Positions 60,622 through 64,000 of a stretch of 64,000 nucleotides of DNA are shown here, in pieces. The stretch's first letter is position 1; each line of letters starts with the position of its first letter. Under the pieces are notes generated by a model. The model saw only the letters and a list, made by a program, of their open reading frames with translations, had not been told where the DNA came from and made no database searches. Both the position numbers and the translations under genes were made by a program. This DNA comes from Oscillospiraceae bacterium (GTDB lineage Bacteria > Bacillota > Clostridia > Oscillospirales > Oscillospiraceae): positions 62,001 through 126,000 of the forward strand of contig JAFSLL010000132.1 in assembly GCA_017448455.1 (NCBI GenBank), written 5' to 3'.

Positions 60622-60630
60622 TAAAGGTCT

Positions 60631-61035
60631 TCAAGAATTTGCCTCTTCGGCATCCTCGTTGTAAACCAGCTCCTTCAGCACAATCTCTTCTGAACGGCTG
60701 CGGATGCTGTTCATGCGACGAACCCATTCCATCTGATTGGCAACTTTGAGCGCTTCGGTCACACCTTCGCGCTTGGCCATTTGGTAAACAAGCAGTTCCA
60801 TTCGCTCTACACAGGCTTCGTCGATCTCCAGAAGGTGCGAATACAATTTTCCGGACAGCAACAACTCTGAATAAAGTACGGGATGCTGCTCTTTCAGATA
60901 GCATTTCCGCATCCGCCCATGTTTACCGATAGGCCTCTCTTCTACCTCTCCGATGGATAGGTCTGGAAGGACCACGTCGCCAACCTGCGTATAAGTGCCG
61001 CCTTTTAGTTCAAAAAAGGATTTCTGCGTTTTCAT
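60631..61035 (-). CDS. tnpV: TnpV-like transposon-encoded protein
   Basis: 134 aa. DLSIGEVEERPIGKHGRMRKCYLKEQHPVLYSELL and the later ERMELLVYQMAKREGVTE, shown here only in part, are typical of TnpV, an accessory protein of clostridial conjugative and mobilisable transposons. ATG 61035 has GGAGG upstream. No integrase or relaxase lies in the window, so it may mark the edge of a decayed element. Confidence 0.85.
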   Translation of the reverse strand: MKTQKSFFELKGGTYTQVGDVVLPDLSIGEVEERPIGKHGRMRKCYLKEQHPVLYSELLLSGKLYSHLLEIDEACVERMELLVYQMAKREGVTEALKVANQMEWVRRMNSIRSRSEEIVLKELVYNEDAEEANS

Positions 61036-61210
61036 GGGATATACCTCCAAATCAATATTTGGAAGCATCGTAAGCGTGAGGGTTACTTCTTCATTTTATA
61101 GCTTTAACTTGTATAAACCTTTATCTACGCTTTTCGCTTGGCAGCCAAGATCATGATCGATGTGCTGACAGAAGGACAAATGCGGGAAATCTGATGTTTT
61201 GAAAAACGAG

Positions 61211-61249
61211 GCCCAGAGGAGGTGATGGAACCACTCCTCTGGGCTTTTG
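61211..61249 (-). terminator. Intrinsic hairpin after the nitroreductase remnant
   Basis: Stem GCCCAGAGGAG and its complement with a 12-base loop. T-rich sequence follows on the plus side, so it may act in either direction. Confidence 0.55.
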
Positions 61250-61339
61250 CAATTTATAGAAAAGATATCTCTGTTTTCCCTTCTCAGTCGACTGAAGGAT
61301 AACGTTTCCTTGCGTGGAGTCGGTGCCAAGGATGTGTAC

Positions 61340-62023
61340 CTCACTCTTCATGGAACCGATGTGCATTACCCAGCTGAACAGATAGCGCCAGCCTTCCGGC
61401 GCGCCGGAGCTGTGAAGCGCTGCCGCTCGAAATGGCCGGGCAGATTTTTCTCCTTTACAGCCAAATGAAAATGGCAGGCAGCGATCCCGGTATCGACCCG
61501 CTGGATGGCAGGCGGGTTTTCTGCCAGCGCTTCCTTGCCCATCACGGCGTAGAAGTGAAAGGCCGAATGATCCATCACCACGCGCCAGGGCTGCGCTTTT
61601 CGGCTGGATAGCCGACGGGGCTGATGGCGGGCATCCACTCGTCATCCCGGACCTGCATCTCCTGCGTAAAAGCCTCGCGGTTCAGCGTCGCCGCCAGCCA
61701 GCAGGTACCAAGACCCAGATGAGCGGCATAGAGCACCAGTTCCTCCATGGCGTACCCGGCCGCCTCCAAGCCCAGCGGCGCCTGCGGCACGACCACGCCC
61801 AGAAAGCTGCCTGCGCCTTTGATGACGCCGTAAGTGCCCAGCTTCTTCGGCTGCTCGGAGCTTTCGGTCTCGATCAGATGGATCGTCACAGGGATTCCGA
61901 AGGGATTGGTGATGCCGTCCCGATAGCGGAGCAGCTTTTCCTTGTCTTCCGCGCTCAACGGCCACGCTCATAGGTGCGGACGCTGTGCCGCTTTTCAATC
62001 GTTTCACGAATGGGAAAATCCAT
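61340..62023 (-). pseudogene. Nitroreductase (TM1586-type) gene broken by frameshifts
   Basis: From ATG 62023 with GGAGG upstream the frame opens MDFPIRETIEKRHSVRTYE and hits a stop; a second frame resumes at SAEDKEKLLRYRDG and runs through GAGSFLGVVVPQAPLGLEAA to SPVGYPAEKR. A third frame continues QPWRVVMDHSAFHFYA and VDTGIAACHFHLAVKEKNLP. The closing PEGWRYLFSW lies in another frame. At least two, probably three, single-base shifts separate otherwise good family blocks. FMN nitroreductase activity should be lost. Confidence 0.75.
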
Positions 62024-62077
62024 ATTGCATGTTACCCTCCCTGTATTTCTGATATTTCTTCTATCATCATGACGCCT

Positions 62078-62245
62078 TCATGGCATGGGTCTGCGTTCGA
62101 TCCGGTCGTAGATCGGTTCCAGCTTCGGCTGGATCCAGGCAATCAGCTTCATATCGAAGTTTCCGAGATACACGACGATGCTGGCCGCAAACAGGCCGAG
62201 CACTGTCAGACAGAGCGTCAGCAGCGTTTTCTTGAGCTTTTCCAT
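62078..62245 (-). CDS. 55-aa single-span membrane protein
   Basis: ATG 62245 behind a clear AAGGAGAG site encodes a basic N-terminus, one hydrophobic helix (TLLTLCLTVLGLFAASIVVY) and a charged tail ending ERRPMP. There is no known family. It starts 14 bases after the stop of the dehydratase gene, so the two are probably one transcript. Confidence 0.6.
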   Translation of the reverse strand: MEKLKKTLLTLCLTVLGLFAASIVVYLGNFDMKLIAWIQPKLEPIYDRIERRPMP

Positions 62246-62259
62246 TTTCTCTCCTTATC

Positions 62260-63813
62260 TCACCAGGCGTTCTGATCTTCGATCTCTTCCAGGGCGGGAT
62301 CCAGCGGCTCCTCGTTCAAGACCGTGCGCATGTAGCGGTTGACCTCGTCGCGCATATTCTGGCGGGAGGCTTTGCGCGGATCCAGCAGCGAGTGCGTGAC
62401 CCAGACCAGATGCAGGCCGCGTTTCATGGCCTCTTCCTCATAGATGCCGTGGTAGCCCGTCAGAGCCTTGCACGCGATCTGCTCATAGAGGATGATCATG
62501 TCGCAGTGAAATTCCTCGCAGAAGCGCCACACGTCGTCCACTCCGTAGCGGAAGCCGCCCTCGGAGCGGTTGCGCATGACCATGTTCATCATGAGATGGG
62601 CCAGATCGTAATAGGCCTGTTCCCGGTTTTCGGGGGTATCGGTGTCGGCGTAGATCTCTGTGGAGGTAAGGTTCATGAAATGGGTGATCGGGACGATGCC
62701 CCAGCAGGCCATGAGCCAGTTGGGGAAGTTGGTGTAAAACTCCGCCTGCACGCCCCACATGAGGGCGCGGTGGCGAGGCTCCCTGCACATGAGCTCCCGG
62801 CGCTCGTAGCCTTTCATCATCAGTTTCCGGAGCTTGTCGTCCACCGCCAGATACTCCGCGCTCTGCGCGTTCATCATGCGGGTGTAGTACACGTCCCGGT
62901 GCAGGGCGTAGTTGTTCTCCGGCACCTGGGGGTAGGCCGCTTTCTGCATCTCGAGGATCTCCAGGAAGCGCCGGGTCTGCTCGTTGAAAAGCCGCATGTT
63001 GGCAAAGTAGGCGTCCCAGTCCCATTTCTCACCGGTCTGCTCCTCCACGAAGCGGATGGCGGCCTTGACCTCATCCGCACCGTATTCCCGAATCAGATCG
63101 TCCTCCAGATATTCCGGCGCGGCCACGGCAAATGCGGGTTTTTGGTAACGGCGGTCCTCGATGGAGTTGCCCATAAGAGAGGTGTCGCAGGAGGTGTTGC
63201 AGTGCAGCATGCACTTGCCTACCTCGGGGTTGTCGTCCTCGATGGCGATGCCCAGCTCTGCCTTCGGCATGGTGCAGGCGTCACCGGTAATGCCGTATTC
63301 CTCGGCCTTGTCAATGTAGAAGGGCGCGGAGTGCTGCGCCACAGCGGAGCGGGCAAACACGCCGCAGAGCTGCGGGCAGATATCCACCAGGTTCGGGAAG
63401 CCGAAAAGCAGCTCCTCCATCATGTTCTCGTCGAAGACTACCATCTTGTCGCTCTTGCCCTTGCTGCCGCCGATACGCTGGTCGGCCTCAAACAGCAGAG
63501 TCAGCGTACGGATCAGCTGGGCGAGGATGAAGTCATACTGGGTGTGAGCGATGCGCAGCTGATTGCCGCGGGTCCCCTCCGTGCAGCGGTCGATAAAGTC
63601 AATGGCGGCCAGGTAGTCCAGCATCCAGCGGTAGCGGAAGAAGCCCTTGAAGCACTGGGGATTGGTGATGAACTTTACGAGCCTGCCCCAGTTTTTGGCC
63701 CAGCAGCGATAGTCGTACCAGGAATCGGAGAGCCCGCGCCATTCGCGCTGGGTCTTGGTCCTGCCGCCGTCATAGAGCTTTCCGGACGAAACGATGCCGA
63801 TCTTGGTCCTCAT
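62260..63813 (-). CDS. 2-hydroxyacyl-CoA dehydratase family subunit
   Basis: 517 aa, HgdB/FldC/BcrC-related. Oxygen-sensitive enzymes of this family remove water from 2-hydroxyacyl-CoA using a ketyl radical, with two subunits each holding a 4Fe-4S cluster. Candidate cluster cysteines are in LHCNTSCDTSLMG, and the DMIILYEQIACKALTG and HLVWVTHSLLDP blocks near the end are typical. It is longer than most (about 400 aa). ATG 63813 with GGGGGCGGGAG overlaps the stop of an upstream frame by 4 bases, the usual coupling to its partner subunit, but only a stub of that partner remains. Confidence 0.8.
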   Translation of the reverse strand: MRTKIGIVSSGKLYDGGRTKTQREWRGLSDSWYDYRCWAKNWGRLVKFITNPQCFKGFFRYRWMLDYLAAIDFIDRCTEGTRGNQLRIAHTQYDFILAQLIRTLTLLFEADQRIGGSKGKSDKMVVFDENMMEELLFGFPNLVDICPQLCGVFARSAVAQHSAPFYIDKAEEYGITGDACTMPKAELGIAIEDDNPEVGKCMLHCNTSCDTSLMGNSIEDRRYQKPAFAVAAPEYLEDDLIREYGADEVKAAIRFVEEQTGEKWDWDAYFANMRLFNEQTRRFLEILEMQKAAYPQVPENNYALHRDVYYTRMMNAQSAEYLAVDDKLRKLMMKGYERRELMCREPRHRALMWGVQAEFYTNFPNWLMACWGIVPITHFMNLTSTEIYADTDTPENREQAYYDLAHLMMNMVMRNRSEGGFRYGVDDVWRFCEEFHCDMIILYEQIACKALTGYHGIYEEEAMKRGLHLVWVTHSLLDPRKASRQNMRDEVNRYMRTVLNEEPLDPALEEIEDQNAW

Positions 63814-63872
63814 GCTCCCGCCCCCTTCTGCAGCTTCTTGATCTCGATGCTCTCCATGAAAGCCTGGATGTA
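63810..63872 (-). pseudogene. Stub of the upstream 2-hydroxyacyl-CoA dehydratase partner subunit
   Basis: The 20 codons before the dehydratase start read YIQAFMESIEIKKLQKGAGA and stop in an ATGA overlap. A similar TRIQAF..E ending closes many partner subunits. Upstream of it the frame is closed by a stop at 63873-63875 and the sequence changes, so the gene was cut off by a rearrangement (or the assembly joins unrelated DNA here). Confidence 0.5.
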
Positions 63873-64000
63873 TCAGCTCAGCGATAACAGCATTTTCACC
63901 ATGATGTACAAAACCACCATGGAGGCCCAAAAGGGCATGTATGCGCTCTATTTCAAAAAGAACGGCCTGAAGGATGCCAGGGAATTCATGACTGCAGCAG
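63856..64000 (+). CDS. Unidentified open frame running off the window end
   Basis: Plus-strand frame from ATG 63856 (or 63868) reads MYQLSDNSIFTMMYKTTMEA and on to FKKNGLKDAREFM at the edge with no stop. It looks like real protein but has no ribosome-binding site, so it may be the interior of a gene truncated at the junction. No family is recognised. Confidence 0.35.
   Translation, partial: MKAWMYQLSDNSIFTMMYKTTMEAQKGMYALYFKKNGLKDAREFMTAA

Overview
The window reads as chromosome from a Gram-positive, high-GC gut-type clostridium (Bacillota, Clostridia; a genus cannot be fixed from sequence alone). The signs are the zinc-ribbon L28, the hprK-murB-rapZ-whiA order, an HprK/HPr regulatory pair, a TnpV gene, many carbohydrate-active enzymes and oxygen-sensitive Fe-S enzymes. 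No tRNA, rRNA or CRISPR array was seen.

Bases 1-16000 are mostly housekeeping. There is an Lgt-like membrane protein (cut by the window edge), a VanY-type peptidase, an Mrp ATPase with a NifX-like partner that carries an in-frame amber codon, a metallophosphoesterase with a cytosolic BMP-like protein, then the minus-strand run hprK-murB-rapZ-whiA-dnaE, and rpmB, xpt and cca. Bases 16000-31500 hold a SpoIIE-type phosphatase, RidA, a TylF-like methyltransferase, fumarase, an Ldh-family dehydrogenase, HypA with a large Fe-S/FAD oxidoreductase, a decayed GH32 gene beside fructokinase, panB-folD, and two tandem repeat-rich lipoproteins. Bases 31500-33500 contain gene remnants and then a cobalamin riboswitch driving a DUF4430 protein and an ECF S component.

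Bases 33600-52800 are a carbohydrate region: a GH42 beta-galactosidase with a PfkB kinase, a PatB lyase, and a large minus-strand glycan locus (GH78, SGNH esterase, GPH symporter, GH43, GH2, two alpha/beta hydrolases of which one is truncated, GH39). It is led by an HPr-like protein lacking the catalytic histidine and divergent from an AraC regulator. This looks like capture and trimming of a rhamnose-, arabinose-, xylose- and galactose-bearing plant glycan by exo-acting, apparently cytoplasmic enzymes.

Bases 52855-60621 are the most interesting part: a divergent XRE-type regulator, a shared operator-like region with repeated GAATCAA/TTGATTC boxes, and six minus-strand genes (SnoaL-like protein, short-chain dehydrogenase, Fe-S/FMN/FAD old-yellow-enzyme reductase, a 70-residue helical protein, two extended SDR epimerase/dehydratases). 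The enzyme types recall the bai bile-acid dehydroxylation operon, but the set is not bai. I read it as an uncharacterised reductive/dehydrative pathway for a polycyclic or plant-derived small molecule. Beyond it lie TnpV, a frameshifted nitroreductase, a small membrane protein and a 2-hydroxyacyl-CoA dehydratase component whose partner is reduced to a 20-codon stub, so the right end has been rearranged.
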